Assembly: GCF_031157275.1 (NCBI RefSeq)
Contig: NZ_JAVIFW010000008.1
Coordinates: forward strand, 186,001-250,000
DNA length: 64,000 nt
DNA from: Streptomyces sp. LHD-70
Lineage (GTDB): Bacteria > Actinomycetota > Actinomycetes > Streptomycetales > Streptomycetaceae
Direction of reading: 5' to 3'
This document shows positions 24,885 to 33,123 of the stretch, piece after piece. Each line of letters starts with the position of its first letter. Positions within the stretch are counted from its first letter, which is position 1. Under the pieces are notes generated by a model. That model was given only the letters and a program-made list of their open reading frames with translations, had not been told where the DNA came from and made no database searches. The translations under genes were made by a program, and so were the position numbers.

Positions 24885-26309
24885 GTGACGAAAAAGGGAC
24901 CAATAGGCGAACAGGACGGACAGGTCGCACAGATCGGACAGGCCGCCTACCGTCGGCCCGCGCCCGCCGCGCTGTCGCGCCGGCGCACCGAGGCCCTGCT
25001 CCTGCTGTTCACGGTCGCGATCGCGGTCTTCGGGCACGCCTGCGTCGGCCTCGCGATGACGGGCCGACTCCCCACCGGAATCGCCCAGTTGACGGCGAGC
25101 CTGGCGCTGCTCGCCGGGGTCGGACACCTCACGGTGCGCCGCTTCGCGCCGTACGCGGATCCGCTGATCCTGCCGCTCGCGACGCTGCTCACCGGGCTCG
25201 GGCTCGTCCTGCTGCACCGTCTGGACATCTCGTACGCGGAGAAGTACCGGAACTCCGCGGCCACCGCGGACGGGCAGTTGCTGTGGTCGGTGATCGGGAT
25301 GGCGTGCTGCGCCGGGGTGCTCGCGGTGCTGCGCGACCACCGGCGGCTGCAGCGGTACGTGTACCTGACGATGGCCGTCGCGCTCGTCCTGCTGATGGCG
25401 CCGGCGTTCTTCCCCGGGGACACGTACGGCGCGAAGCGGTGGATCTATCTGGGCGGGATGTCGTTCCAGCCGGGCGAGTTCGTGAAGATCATGATCGCGG
25501 TGTTCTTCGCGGGCTATCTGACCCTGAACCGCGACGCCCTCGCCCTCACCGGCCGCCGGCTGCTCGGCGTGCGGCTGCCGCCGGGGCGGCAGCTCGGGCC
25601 GATCCTCACGGTCTGGGTGATCAGCCTGCTCGTCCTGGTCTTCGAGCGGGACCTGGGCACCTCGCTGATCTTCTTCGGGCTCTTCGTGGTGATGCTGTAC
25701 GCGGCGACGCAGCGGACCTCGTGGGTCCTGTGCGGTGTGCTGCTCGCGGCCGTCGGCGCCTTCGTCGTCGGTTCGCTTGAGCCGCATGTGCACGGGCGGG
25801 TGGCGGCCTGGCTCGACCCCTTCGCCGCGCTGACGCCCGAGGGCCGGGCCGCGGGCGCCTCCGACCAGTTGGCGCAGGCCCTCTTCGGTTTCGGCACCGG
25901 AGGACTCACGGGGACGGGGCTCGGCCTCGGACACCCGGAGCTGATCGGGTTCGCGGGCCGCAGCGACTTCATCCTGACCACCGTCGGCGAGGAGTTGGGC
26001 CTGACCGGGGTGATGGCCGTACTGCTGCTCTACGCCCTGCTCGTGGAGCGCGGGCTGCGGACGGCCGTGCTCGCGCGGGACCCGTTCGGGAAGCTGCTCG
26101 CGGTGGGGCTCTCGGCAGCGCTGATGCTGCAGGTGTTCGTGGTCGCAGGCGGGGTGCTCGGCCTGATCCCGCTGACCGGGAAGGCGCTGCCGTTCCTCGC
26201 CAAGGGCGGGTCCTCGCTGGTCGCGAACTGGGTGCTCGTCGCGCTGCTGCTGCGGATCAGCGACAGCGCGGGACGGCACCGCGAGGCCGCCGACTCCCCT
26301 GCCCAGTAG
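24885..26309 (+). CDS. SEDS-family peptidoglycan polymerase (FtsW/RodA-like)
   Basis: 474 residues with about 10-12 membrane segments. SEDS proteins polymerise lipid II into glycan strands together with a class B penicillin-binding protein. Family hallmarks are GAKRWIYLGGMSFQPGEFVK, FERDLGTSLIFFGLF, the loop with FGFGTGGLTGTGLGLGHP, and RSDFILTTVGEELGLTG. It is longer at the N-terminus than FtsW/RodA, with an extra pair of helices as in actinobacterial RodA. The start is uncertain: GTG at 24885 (VTKKGPIG) or 24879, with no clear ribosome site. No PBP gene is adjacent. It is convergent, with 10 bp spacing, to the deacetylase pair. Confidence 0.85.
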   Translation: MTKKGPIGEQDGQVAQIGQAAYRRPAPAALSRRRTEALLLLFTVAIAVFGHACVGLAMTGRLPTGIAQLTASLALLAGVGHLTVRRFAPYADPLILPLATLLTGLGLVLLHRLDISYAEKYRNSAATADGQLLWSVIGMACCAGVLAVLRDHRRLQRYVYLTMAVALVLLMAPAFFPGDTYGAKRWIYLGGMSFQPGEFVKIMIAVFFAGYLTLNRDALALTGRRLLGVRLPPGRQLGPILTVWVISLLVLVFERDLGTSLIFFGLFVVMLYAATQRTSWVLCGVLLAAVGAFVVGSLEPHVHGRVAAWLDPFAALTPEGRAAGASDQLAQALFGFGTGGLTGTGLGLGHPELIGFAGRSDFILTTVGEELGLTGVMAVLLLYALLVERGLRTAVLARDPFGKLLAVGLSAALMLQVFVVAGGVLGLIPLTGKALPFLAKGGSSLVANWVLVALLLRISDSAGRHREAADSPAQ

Positions 26310-26319
26310 GCGGGTTGGG

Positions 26320-27138
26320 TCAAAGGTAGTCCTCCAGGCGGGCCACCGTGTAGCCCTGGGCCTGGATCTTGCGGAGCATACGGGCCGTCATCTCGGTCAG
26401 GGACGCGCCGCCCAGCTCGGCCGGGCCGCGGAAGTGGGCGAGGATGATGTCGCCGGGCCGGAGCTTGCCGTCGTCCGCGTACCGCAGGTCGTTGATCTGC
26501 ATCGACACGCGCCACAGGACCACCGCGGAGATCCCGCAGTCGGCGGCGGCGCGCAGGGTGTCGTCGTTGTACTCGCCGTACGGCGGCCGGAAGAGCCGGG
26601 GCGCGAGGCCGAAGCGCTCCTTGAGCTTGTCCTGCTGGCCGCAGATCTCCCAGCGCTGGCCCGCGTAGGAGAGCCCGGGCAGGTAGGGGTGGTCGAGGGT
26701 GTGGTTCTGGACGGTCGCGCCGACGGAGCGCAGCGCGCCGAAGTGGGCGTAGCCGGGCCCGAGCACGCGGTCCGTGAGGAACATGCTGACCGGCAGCTTC
26801 AACTCCCGGACCATGCGCACGAATCGGGGATCGCGCTCGGCCCCGTCGTCGAAGGTCAGGAAGACGACCTTGTCCTGGGTGCGGACGCGGTCGACGACCG
26901 GGGGCAGCCCCGGCCCCGCCCCTTCGTACGTACGCCGGGCCGGGGGCTTCGGCGGCGGGGCGAGCGGTCGGTCGAGGCCCCAGCGGCGTGCGGTGGCCGT
27001 GCTGACCCGGCGCTCCTCGACCTTCTGCGCCGCCTTCCGGCCGAGCCGCTCGATCGGGTCGACGGACTCGGCGCAGCCGGACAGCGTCAGCGCACCGGCT
27101 GCCAGTACCCCGGCGAGCAGCCGGTGCGCGCGCCTCAC
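26320..27138 (-). CDS. Lipoprotein polysaccharide deacetylase 2
   Basis: 272 residues. NodB-type carbohydrate deacetylase anchored outside the membrane. The signal peptide ends in lipobox LSGC near residue 22. The catalytic Asp pair is in VVFLTFDDGAERDP, metal-binding His in NHTLDHPYLPG, RPPYGEYN is motif 3, and the final LAHFRG gives the catalytic His. Likely substrates are N-acetyl groups of peptidoglycan or a wall polysaccharide. The GTG start overlaps the TGA stop of the preceding deacetylase in GTGA, implying translational coupling. It is about half identical by eye to that neighbour, so a tandem duplication is likely. Confidence 0.92.
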   Translation of the reverse strand: MRRAHRLLAGVLAAGALTLSGCAESVDPIERLGRKAAQKVEERRVSTATARRWGLDRPLAPPPKPPARRTYEGAGPGLPPVVDRVRTQDKVVFLTFDDGAERDPRFVRMVRELKLPVSMFLTDRVLGPGYAHFGALRSVGATVQNHTLDHPYLPGLSYAGQRWEICGQQDKLKERFGLAPRLFRPPYGEYNDDTLRAAADCGISAVVLWRVSMQINDLRYADDGKLRPGDIILAHFRGPAELGGASLTEMTARMLRKIQAQGYTVARLEDYL

Positions 27139-28091
27139 CGGCGGGCCTGCGCGGACCCGGTCTGCGCCGGGCCGGTCTTGGCAGGCTCGGCCTGCGCGGG
27201 CAGGTAGTCCTCCAGGCGCGCGATGGCGTACCCCTTGTCCGTCACCGTCTTCAGCAGGCGGCGGATCATGTCGGTCATGGTGCCCTTCCAGTCCTCCTTG
27301 CCGCGGAAGTGGGTGAGGATGATGTCGCCGGGGTGCAGGTCGCGGTCCCACTCGCGCCAGTCCATGCGGTCGACGAAGGCCTCGGCGTTCCACAGCGGAA
27401 CGGACGTGATGCCGCAGGACTTGGCGGCCCTGAGGGTGTCGCGGTTGTAGTTGCCGAAGGGCGGGCGGAAGAGCTCGGGGCGCTTGCCGAACCGCTTCTC
27501 GATGACGTCCTGCATGCCGCAGATCTCACGCTTCTGCTGCTCGTACGTGAGGCCGGGCAGGTACTTGTGGTTGAGGGTGTGGTTGTTCAGGCCGACGCCG
27601 CGGTCCTGCATCTTCTTGAAGTAGCCGTAGTCGTCCTTGACCACGTAGTCGCTGAGGAACGCGGTGTACGGGATCTTGAGCTCGCTCATCATGCGGAGGA
27701 ACTCGGGGTCCTTCTCGGCGCCGTCGTCGATGGTCAGGAAGACGACCTTGTCCTTGGTGGGGACGGTCGTGTAGACGGGCGGCAGGTGCTCCTGGCCGGA
27801 CACCTCGAAGCCCTTGCGAGTGGTGATCCTCGGCTTCTTCGCCGGGGGCTTCGGCGGCGTCAGCGGCATCTTGGCCACGTTCCACTTCTTGACCGCGGCG
27901 ACCCGGGCGGCATGCGCGGCGGCCTGCTGCTCGGCGGCCTTGGCCTGCTGGCCATGGGCCGGCTTGACGGGTTCCTGCGCTCCGCTTGCACAGCCGGAGG
28001 CCAACGCGGTGGCGGTGAGGACGGCCAGGCCGGCTCGCACCTGGAGTGACCGGTTCCTGATGAACTTTTCCTTTTGTCGTACTAGTTGCAT
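27135..28091 (-). CDS. Lipoprotein polysaccharide deacetylase 1
   Basis: 318 residues. Signal peptide with lipobox ASGC near residue 35 (ATALASGC), an Ala/Lys-rich spacer, then a NodB deacetylase domain: VVFLTIDDGAEKDP, NHTLNHKYLPG, RPPFGNYNRDT and final LTHFRGKEDW. All catalytic residues are present. The start ATG at 28091 (MQLVRQKEKF) was chosen because a signal peptide follows; the open frame continues far upstream without coding character. It is the first gene of a two-gene operon with its paralogue. The C-terminal tail is Gln/Ala/Pro-rich. Confidence 0.92.
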   Translation of the reverse strand: MQLVRQKEKFIRNRSLQVRAGLAVLTATALASGCASGAQEPVKPAHGQQAKAAEQQAAAHAARVAAVKKWNVAKMPLTPPKPPAKKPRITTRKGFEVSGQEHLPPVYTTVPTKDKVVFLTIDDGAEKDPEFLRMMSELKIPYTAFLSDYVVKDDYGYFKKMQDRGVGLNNHTLNHKYLPGLTYEQQKREICGMQDVIEKRFGKRPELFRPPFGNYNRDTLRAAKSCGITSVPLWNAEAFVDRMDWREWDRDLHPGDIILTHFRGKEDWKGTMTDMIRRLLKTVTDKGYAIARLEDYLPAQAEPAKTGPAQTGSAQARR

Positions 28092-28182
28092 GGCGTCGGA
28101 TCCTGTCAGCGCGGGTCGGCCCCGCTCCGCCGACACCGCCGCCCGGAACCGCACGATCCACCGCTTGGCCGACAATGGCCGG

Positions 28183-29385
28183 GTGACCGACCTCGACCCG
28201 CTCGCCGCCTTCGAAGCCCTGCTCACCGACGAGGGCCAGACCCTGCTCGACGCGCTGCGCGACCACGACCCCGCGCAGGAACTCGCCCTCGCCACCCGGC
28301 TGCGCCGCGACCACCCCGCCGAGCTGGTGTCGGCGGCGCTCGGCCAGGCACGCCTGCGGCAGCGGGCGGTCGCCAAGTTCGGGGCCGACGACGCGGCGCG
28401 GATGTACTTCACGCCGGACGGCGTCGAGCAGGCGACCCGTACCAGCGTCGCCGCGTACCGGGCGGAGCGGTTCCGGGCGCTCGGCGTGCGCGGCCTGGCC
28501 GACCTGTGCTGCGGGATCGGCGGCGACGCGATCGCCCTTGCCCGCGCGGGCATCTCCGTCCTGGCCGTCGACCGCTCCCCGCTGACCTGCGCGGTGGCCC
28601 GGGCCAACGCGGCGGCGCTCGGCCTCGACGGGCTGATCGAGGTGCGCTGCGCGGATGTCGCGGAGGTGGACACGTCGGCGTACGACGCGGTGTTCGTGGA
28701 CCCGGCGCGGCGCGGCGGCCGCGGCCGCGTCTTCGACCCCGAGGCCTACTCGCCGCCGCTGTCCTGGGCGGTCGAGGCGGCCCGCAAGGCGCCGCACGCC
28801 GCGCTGAAGATCGCGCCCGGGGTGCCGCACGAGGCCGTGCCCGAGGACGCCGAGGCGGAGTGGATCTCCGAGCGCGGAGATGTGAAGGAGGCCGTGCTGT
28901 GGTTCGGGGCGGGCATCGCGCCCGGCGCCATGGCGGCGACGCTGCTGCCCGCGGGCGCGACCCTGCGCGCGGAACCGGAGGCGATGCTGCCGGACCCGGA
29001 GCCGCGCCCCGTCGGCCGCTACCTCTACGAGCCGGACGGCGCCGTCATCCGCGCCCATCTCGTCGCCGAGGTGGCCCGGGAGGTGGACGGCGGGCTGATC
29101 GACCCGATGATCGCGTACGTCACGAGCGACGCCGAGCACACCAGCCGCTTCGCCACCGCGTACGAGATCACCGACCAACTCCCGTTCAACGTCAAGAAGT
29201 TGCGGGCGCTGCTGCGGGAGCGGCAGGTCGGCGTGCTGACCGTGAAGAAGCGCGGCTCGGCCGTCGAGCCGGAGGAGCTGCGCCGCAAGATGAAGCTGTC
29301 GGGCCCGAACGCGGCGACGGTCTTCCTGACGAGGGTCGCGGACGCGCCGACGATGCTGGTCGGCAGGCCCCTGGGCAGCGCCTGA
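28183..29385 (+). CDS. Class I SAM-dependent methyltransferase, THUMP-like family
   Basis: 400 residues. Rossmann methyltransferase core: LADLCCGIGGDAIALARAG binds S-adenosylmethionine near residue 115. VFVDPARRGGRGRVFDPE carries a DPAR motif where nucleic-acid amino methyltransferases have DPPY/NPPY. The long C-terminal part (AEHTSRFATAYEITDQLPFN, then KKRGSAVEPEELRRKMKL) resembles THUMP-like RNA-binding domains of actinobacteria. An rRNA or tRNA target is plausible but unproven. The GTG at 28183 was chosen. An ATG at 28090 in the same frame would overlap the divergent deacetylase start, and neither has a ribosome site, so a leaderless transcript is possible. Confidence 0.82.
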   Translation: MTDLDPLAAFEALLTDEGQTLLDALRDHDPAQELALATRLRRDHPAELVSAALGQARLRQRAVAKFGADDAARMYFTPDGVEQATRTSVAAYRAERFRALGVRGLADLCCGIGGDAIALARAGISVLAVDRSPLTCAVARANAAALGLDGLIEVRCADVAEVDTSAYDAVFVDPARRGGRGRVFDPEAYSPPLSWAVEAARKAPHAALKIAPGVPHEAVPEDAEAEWISERGDVKEAVLWFGAGIAPGAMAATLLPAGATLRAEPEAMLPDPEPRPVGRYLYEPDGAVIRAHLVAEVAREVDGGLIDPMIAYVTSDAEHTSRFATAYEITDQLPFNVKKLRALLRERQVGVLTVKKRGSAVEPEELRRKMKLSGPNAATVFLTRVADAPTMLVGRPLGSA

Positions 29386-29448
29386 TCAACTCCCCTCCTG
29401 CTCAACTCCCCTGCCGTTCAACTCTTCTGCGTTCAACTCCCCTGCCGG
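29386..29448. repeat. 15-16-bp tandem array between convergent stops
   Basis: Four units of TCAACTCCCCTGCCGT type begin at 29386, 29402, 29418 and 29433. The array starts right after the methyltransferase stop and its last unit supplies the TGA stop of the ECF42 gene. Confidence 0.85.
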
Positions 29449-30731
29449 ACCGCCTTCTTGAGCAGCAGCTCCCGCTCCCGGACGTTCCTGGCCAGGGACG
29501 CCGCCCGTTCGAACTCGGCCCGCGCCTCCTTCGTACGTCCGAGGCGGGCGAGCAGGTCGCCGCGGACGCTCGGCAGCAGGTGGTAGTCGCGCAGGCCGGA
29601 CGCGGCGGCGAGGGCGTCAACCAGTTCGAGGGCGCGCTGCGGGCCGTGGGCCATGGAGACGGCGACCGCGCGGTTCAGCTCGACGACCGGGGAGCCGGTG
29701 CGGGCGGCGAGGAGGTCGTAGAAGGCGACGATCTGCGGCCAGTCGGTCTCCGCGTACGTGAGCGCCTCCGCGTGACAGCCCGCGATGGCCGCCTGGAGGG
29801 TGTACGGGCCGGGGGCGCCGCCGCAGGCGTGGGCGCGGGTGAGGGCGGTGAAGCCGCGGCGGATCAGGAGCCGGTTCCAGCGGGTGCGGTTCTGGTCGGC
29901 GAGGAGCACCGGCTCGCCGTCGGGCCCGGTGCGGGCGCCGGCGCGGGACTGCTGGAACTCCAACAGGGCGGCCAGACCGTGCACTTCGGCCTCGTCGGGC
30001 ATCAGGCCCTGCAGCACGCGGGCGAGCCGAAGCGCGTCCTCGCAGAGGGCGGGGCGCAGCAGGTCGTCGCCCGCGGTGGCCGCGTACCCCTCGTTGAAGA
30101 TCAGGTAGATGACTTCGAGCACGGAGCCGAGCCGGGCCTCGCGGTCCGGGCCGTACGGCACCTCGAAGGCGACGCCCTTCTTCGCGAGGGTGCGCTTGGC
30201 GCGGACGATGCGCTGGGCGAGCGTCGCCTCCGGGGCGAGGAAGGCGCGGGCGATCTCGGGGGTGCTGAGGCCGCCGAGGAGTTTCAGGGTGAGCGCGATC
30301 CGGGCCTCGGCCGAGAGCACCGGGTGGCAGGAGATGAAGACGAGCCGCAGCAGGTCGTCGTCGATGTCGTCCGGGTCGGCGGGCTCCTCGACCGGGGGCA
30401 CGGACTCCAGATCCCGGCCCACCTCGGCGAGCTTCCGCGCGTACCGCTCCTTGCGGCGCACCAGGTCGACGGCGCGGCGGCGGGCGACGGTGAGCAGCCA
30501 GGCGCCCGGGTTGTCGGGCACGCCCTGCCCGGGCCACTGTTCGAGGGCGGCCACGAGGGCGTCCTGCGCGAGCTCCTCGGCGAGGCCGACGTCCCGTACG
30601 ACACGGGCGACGGCGGCGATCACACGAGGCGACTCGATGCGGAAGACGGCCTCGACGGTGGCGTGGGCGCGGTCGGGCCGGGGCCGGTGGGTGGCCGTGG
30701 GACCGGAGGAAGGTTCGTCCGTCACGGCCAC
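29433..30731 (-). CDS. ECF42-group sigma factor with long C-terminal domain
   Basis: 432 residues, about twice a normal ECF sigma. Region 2 is FRIESPRVIAAVARVVRDVG to PGAWLLTVARRRAVDLVRRK; region 4 is LTLKLLGGLSTPEIARAFLA. A C-terminal extension of about 200 residues with TPR-like helices follows (for example HLLPSVRGDLLARLGRTKEA). This architecture plus the adjacent DGPF protein gene defines the ECF42 group, where the extension replaces an anti-sigma factor. It lies 29 bp downstream of the DGPF gene and is probably co-transcribed. GTG at 30731 or 30725 is the start. The stop codon is inside a tandem array. Confidence 0.92.
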   Translation of the reverse strand: MAVTDEPSSGPTATHRPRPDRAHATVEAVFRIESPRVIAAVARVVRDVGLAEELAQDALVAALEQWPGQGVPDNPGAWLLTVARRRAVDLVRRKERYARKLAEVGRDLESVPPVEEPADPDDIDDDLLRLVFISCHPVLSAEARIALTLKLLGGLSTPEIARAFLAPEATLAQRIVRAKRTLAKKGVAFEVPYGPDREARLGSVLEVIYLIFNEGYAATAGDDLLRPALCEDALRLARVLQGLMPDEAEVHGLAALLEFQQSRAGARTGPDGEPVLLADQNRTRWNRLLIRRGFTALTRAHACGGAPGPYTLQAAIAGCHAEALTYAETDWPQIVAFYDLLAARTGSPVVELNRAVAVSMAHGPQRALELVDALAAASGLRDYHLLPSVRGDLLARLGRTKEARAEFERAASLARNVRERELLLKKAVRQGS

Positions 30732-30760
30732 CCATCAAAGCATCCGGGGCGGCGCCGGGC

Positions 30761-31117
30761 TCAGCCTTCCTCGATCTCCCGGACCTCCGCGGTGATCGTC
30801 CAGTAGTCCTCGTGGGTCTGCAGGAACCGCTTGGTCCACTCGACGGCCTCGGCCTTGTCCTTGCACTGGGAGATCGAGTAGCCGCCGATGACCTCCTTGG
30901 TCTCGGTGAACGGCCCGTCGGTGTACGAGATCTTGCCGTCCTGCCAGTGCACCCGGGTGCCCTCGGAGGTCGGCAGCAGACCGGCCGTGTCGAGCATGAC
31001 CCCGGCCTTGGTGATCTCCTCGAAGAGCTTGCCCATCCGCTCCTGGAGCTCGGGGCTCGGACCTGAAGCCGGGGCGTTCTTCTCGTCGATGCGGATCAGC
31101 GTGAGAAAGCGCGGCAT
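30761..31117 (-). CDS. DGPF/YCII-domain protein
   Basis: 118 residues. YCII-related dimeric alpha-beta protein with the diagnostic DGPF motif in SYTDGPFTETKEVIGGYS. It starts MPRFLTLIRIDEKNAP; GAGGAG lies 5 nt before the ATG. DGPF proteins are the near-universal partners and targets of ECF42 sigma factors. Their biochemical role is unknown, though related YCII proteins have weak hydrolase activity through a His-Asp pair. A promoter matching the ECF42 motif and a strong hairpin lie upstream. Confidence 0.93.
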   Translation of the reverse strand: MPRFLTLIRIDEKNAPASGPSPELQERMGKLFEEITKAGVMLDTAGLLPTSEGTRVHWQDGKISYTDGPFTETKEVIGGYSISQCKDKAEAVEWTKRFLQTHEDYWTITAEVREIEEG

Positions 31118-31135
31118 GGTGACTCCTCGGGTCGC

Positions 31136-31160
31136 GGGACAGGGGCCGTTCCCCTGTCCC
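31136..31160. terminator. 10-bp perfect hairpin in the DGPF leader
   Basis: GGGACAGGGG (31136-31145), a 5-nt loop and the exact complement (31151-31160). It lies after the 86-residue gene of the tsaD group and before the DGPF start. It therefore suits termination of the tsaD operon, but would also sit in the leader of a DGPF transcript started at the ECF42 promoter. Confidence 0.65.
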
Positions 31161-31170
31161 TCACCCAAGC

Positions 31171-31197
31171 GTCGAACGGGCATCGAGCCAATCGACA
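31171..31197 (-). promoter_or_regulatory. ECF42-type promoter of the DGPF-sigma operon
   Basis: Minus strand TGTCGA (31197-31192), 17 bp spacer, then CGAC (31174-31171). The ECF42 target motif described for these sigma factors is TGTCGA at -35 and CGA(/T)C at -10, so both elements match. The start codon is about 55 bp downstream of the -10 element. Confidence 0.7.
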
Positions 31198-31227
31198 CAC
31201 GCCGCGAAAAAACTTCCGCGAGGGTTC

Positions 31228-31488
31228 CTACGACTCCACGCCGAGCGATGCGAACCGCCACCGGTGGACCGGGCGCTGCACCAACGCGGCGTCCGGCTCC
31301 GGCAGTTCGGGCAGGTCGGCGTCGAGCTCCGCGTCCCACCAGGTGATGACGAGGACCCGGTCGCCGCTCGCCGCGAAGGTCTCCCGGCGCACCGGGTCGG
31401 CGGCCAGCCACTGGGCGCGGGCCCACTCCAGGAGCTCCCCGCCCCGGCCCTCGGCGGCACGGGCCTCCCACATCAGGGCGACGGTCAT
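31228..31488 (-). CDS. Small protein coupled to tsaD, possible dimeric alpha-beta barrel
   Basis: 86 residues, not recognised with certainty. The ATG (MTVALMWEARAAEGRGGELL) overlaps the tsaD stop in ATGA, so it is translated as part of that operon. The beginning, with a hydrophobic strand followed by a long amphipathic helix (ELLEWARAQWLAADPVRRET) and a strand LVITWWD, resembles antibiotic-biosynthesis-monooxygenase-like dimeric alpha-beta barrels. No catalytic residues can be named. It is the last gene before a hairpin terminator. Confidence 0.75.
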   Translation of the reverse strand: MTVALMWEARAAEGRGGELLEWARAQWLAADPVRRETFAASGDRVLVITWWDAELDADLPELPEPDAALVQRPVHRWRFASLGVES

Positions 31489-32594
31489 GAGTAGAGGTTG
31501 TCCTTGCTGATCTCGTGCACGTGGTCGTGGTCGTGCGCAGGGGCATGGGACTTCCCCGGCACGTGCGGGTCCGTCACCGGCAGCGAGGAGTCCGCGGGCA
31601 GGTCCCAGTCGGACGCGGCCCGGTTCCGGGCGACCATCTCGGCGCCGAGGGCCGCGACCATCGCGCCGTTGTCCGTGCACAGCTTGGGCCGCGGCACCCG
31701 AAGCCGGATCCCTGCCGCCTCGCACCGCTCCTGGGCCAGGGCCCGCAGGCGCGAGTTGGCGGCCACGCCACCGCCGATCATCAGGTGGTCGACGCCCTCG
31801 TCCTTGCAGGCGCGGACGGCCTTGCGGGTCAGCACGTCGACGACGGCCTCCTGGAAGGACGCCGACACATCCCGTACGGGAACGTCCTCACCGGCATTGC
31901 GCTTGGCCTCGATCCAGCGCGCGACCGCGGTCTTCAGGCCGGAGAAGGAGAAGTCGTACGCGGCGTCGCGCGGGCCCGTGAGACCGCGCGGGAAGGCGAT
32001 CGCGTTCGGGTCGCCCTCCTTCGCGTACCGGTCGATGACCGGGCCGCCGGGAAAGCCCAGGTTGAGCACGCGGGCGATCTTGTCGAAGGCCTCGCCCGCC
32101 GCGTCGTCGATGGTCGCGCCCATCGGCCGGACGTCCGAGGTGATGTCGGAGGACAGCAGCAGCGAGGAGTGGCCGCCGGAGACGAGCAGCGCCATCGTCG
32201 GCTCGGGCAGCTTGCCGTGCTCCAGCTGGTCGACGCAGATGTGCGAGGCCAGGTGGTTCACGCCGTACAGCGGCTTGCCGAGCGCGTACGCGTACGCCTT
32301 CGCCGCCGAGACGCCGACGAGCAGGGCGCCCGCGAGGCCCGGTCCCGCGGTCACGGAAATGCCGTCGAGGTCGCGGGCGCTGACGCCCGCCTCCTTCAGG
32401 GCCCGCTCGATGGTCGGGACCATCGCTTCGAGGTGGGCGCGCGAGGCGACCTCCGGGACGACGCCGCCGAAGCGGGCGTGCTCGTCGACGCTGGAGGCGA
32501 TGGCGTCGGCGAGCAGCGTCGTGCCGCGCACGATGCCCACGCCGGTCTCGTCGCAGGAGGTCTCGATGCCGAGAACGAGTGGTTCGTCAGCCAT
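31485..32594 (-). CDS. tsaD: tRNA threonylcarbamoyladenosine transferase TsaD
   Basis: 369 residues. With TsaB and TsaE it transfers threonylcarbamoyl from TC-AMP to A37 of ANN-decoding tRNAs. ASKHA fold: LGIETSCDETGVGIV at the start, metal ligands in RAHLEAMVP and NHLASHICVDQ, nucleotide loop LLVSGGHSSLLL, and the conserved Asp in CTDNGAMVAALG. The C-terminal tail is His/Asp-rich (HAPAHDHDHVHE), longer than in E. coli. It overlaps rimI by 8 bp upstream and the small gene downstream in ATGA. Confidence 0.96.
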   Translation of the reverse strand: MADEPLVLGIETSCDETGVGIVRGTTLLADAIASSVDEHARFGGVVPEVASRAHLEAMVPTIERALKEAGVSARDLDGISVTAGPGLAGALLVGVSAAKAYAYALGKPLYGVNHLASHICVDQLEHGKLPEPTMALLVSGGHSSLLLSSDITSDVRPMGATIDDAAGEAFDKIARVLNLGFPGGPVIDRYAKEGDPNAIAFPRGLTGPRDAAYDFSFSGLKTAVARWIEAKRNAGEDVPVRDVSASFQEAVVDVLTRKAVRACKDEGVDHLMIGGGVAANSRLRALAQERCEAAGIRLRVPRPKLCTDNGAMVAALGAEMVARNRAASDWDLPADSSLPVTDPHVPGKSHAPAHDHDHVHEISKDNLYS

Positions 32595-33123
32595 GGGTGG
32601 TGTCGCTTCCTTGCACTGGTACGGAGGCCGGGTCGGCGTGACGCATCACCAGGGCGTCCACGTTCCCGGGTTGGTAGTAGCCGCGCCGGAAGCCGATCGG
32701 CTCGAAGCCGAAGCGCTCGTACAGCTTCTGGGCGCGGGTGTTGTCGACGCGGCATTCGAGGAGCACCTCGGTGCACTCGAAGGCGGTGGCGGCGTGCAGC
32801 AGGTCGGTGAGGAGCACGGCGCCGAGGCCGCTGCCCCAGTGGTCGCGGGCCACCGCGATGGTCTGGACGTCCCCGAGCCCGCCGGCGGCGGCCAGGCCCG
32901 CGTACCCCACGATCCGCTCGTCGTCATTGACGGCCACGATGAACCGGCGGGTCGCCAACGGGCCGCGGGAGTGCGCGAGTTCGGACCAGAACATGCCGCG
33001 CGACCAGGCGTCCTCGGGGAACAGCTCACGTTCGAGTACGAGCACCGGCTCGATGTCCCACCAGCGCATCTCGCGCAGCACGGGGCCCGGGGCGGCGTCC
33101 GGCCCGGAGGCTACGGGGGTCAC
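32587..33123 (-). CDS. rimI: Ribosomal protein S18-alanine N-acetyltransferase
   Basis: 178 residues. GNAT-fold acetyltransferase; acetyl-CoA loop VARDHWGSGLGAVLLTDLL and C-terminal ARKLYERFGFEPIG-like segment (AQKLYERFGFEPIGFRRGYY). RimI acetylates the N-terminal Ala of S18. Its place between tsaB and tsaD is the standard order in many bacteria. The GTG start at 33123 overlaps the tsaB TGA in GTGA. The N-terminal 15 residues are a Pro/Ala extension. Confidence 0.93.
   Translation of the reverse strand: MTPVASGPDAAPGPVLREMRWWDIEPVLVLERELFPEDAWSRGMFWSELAHSRGPLATRRFIVAVNDDERIVGYAGLAAAGGLGDVQTIAVARDHWGSGLGAVLLTDLLHAATAFECTEVLLECRVDNTRAQKLYERFGFEPIGFRRGYYQPGNVDALVMRHADPASVPVQGSDTTHG

Noticed and set aside
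27139..27393. N-terminal extension of the second deacetylase
   Set aside because: It lies in the other deacetylase gene in a second frame; the lipoprotein signal starts at the GTG of the GTGA overlap.
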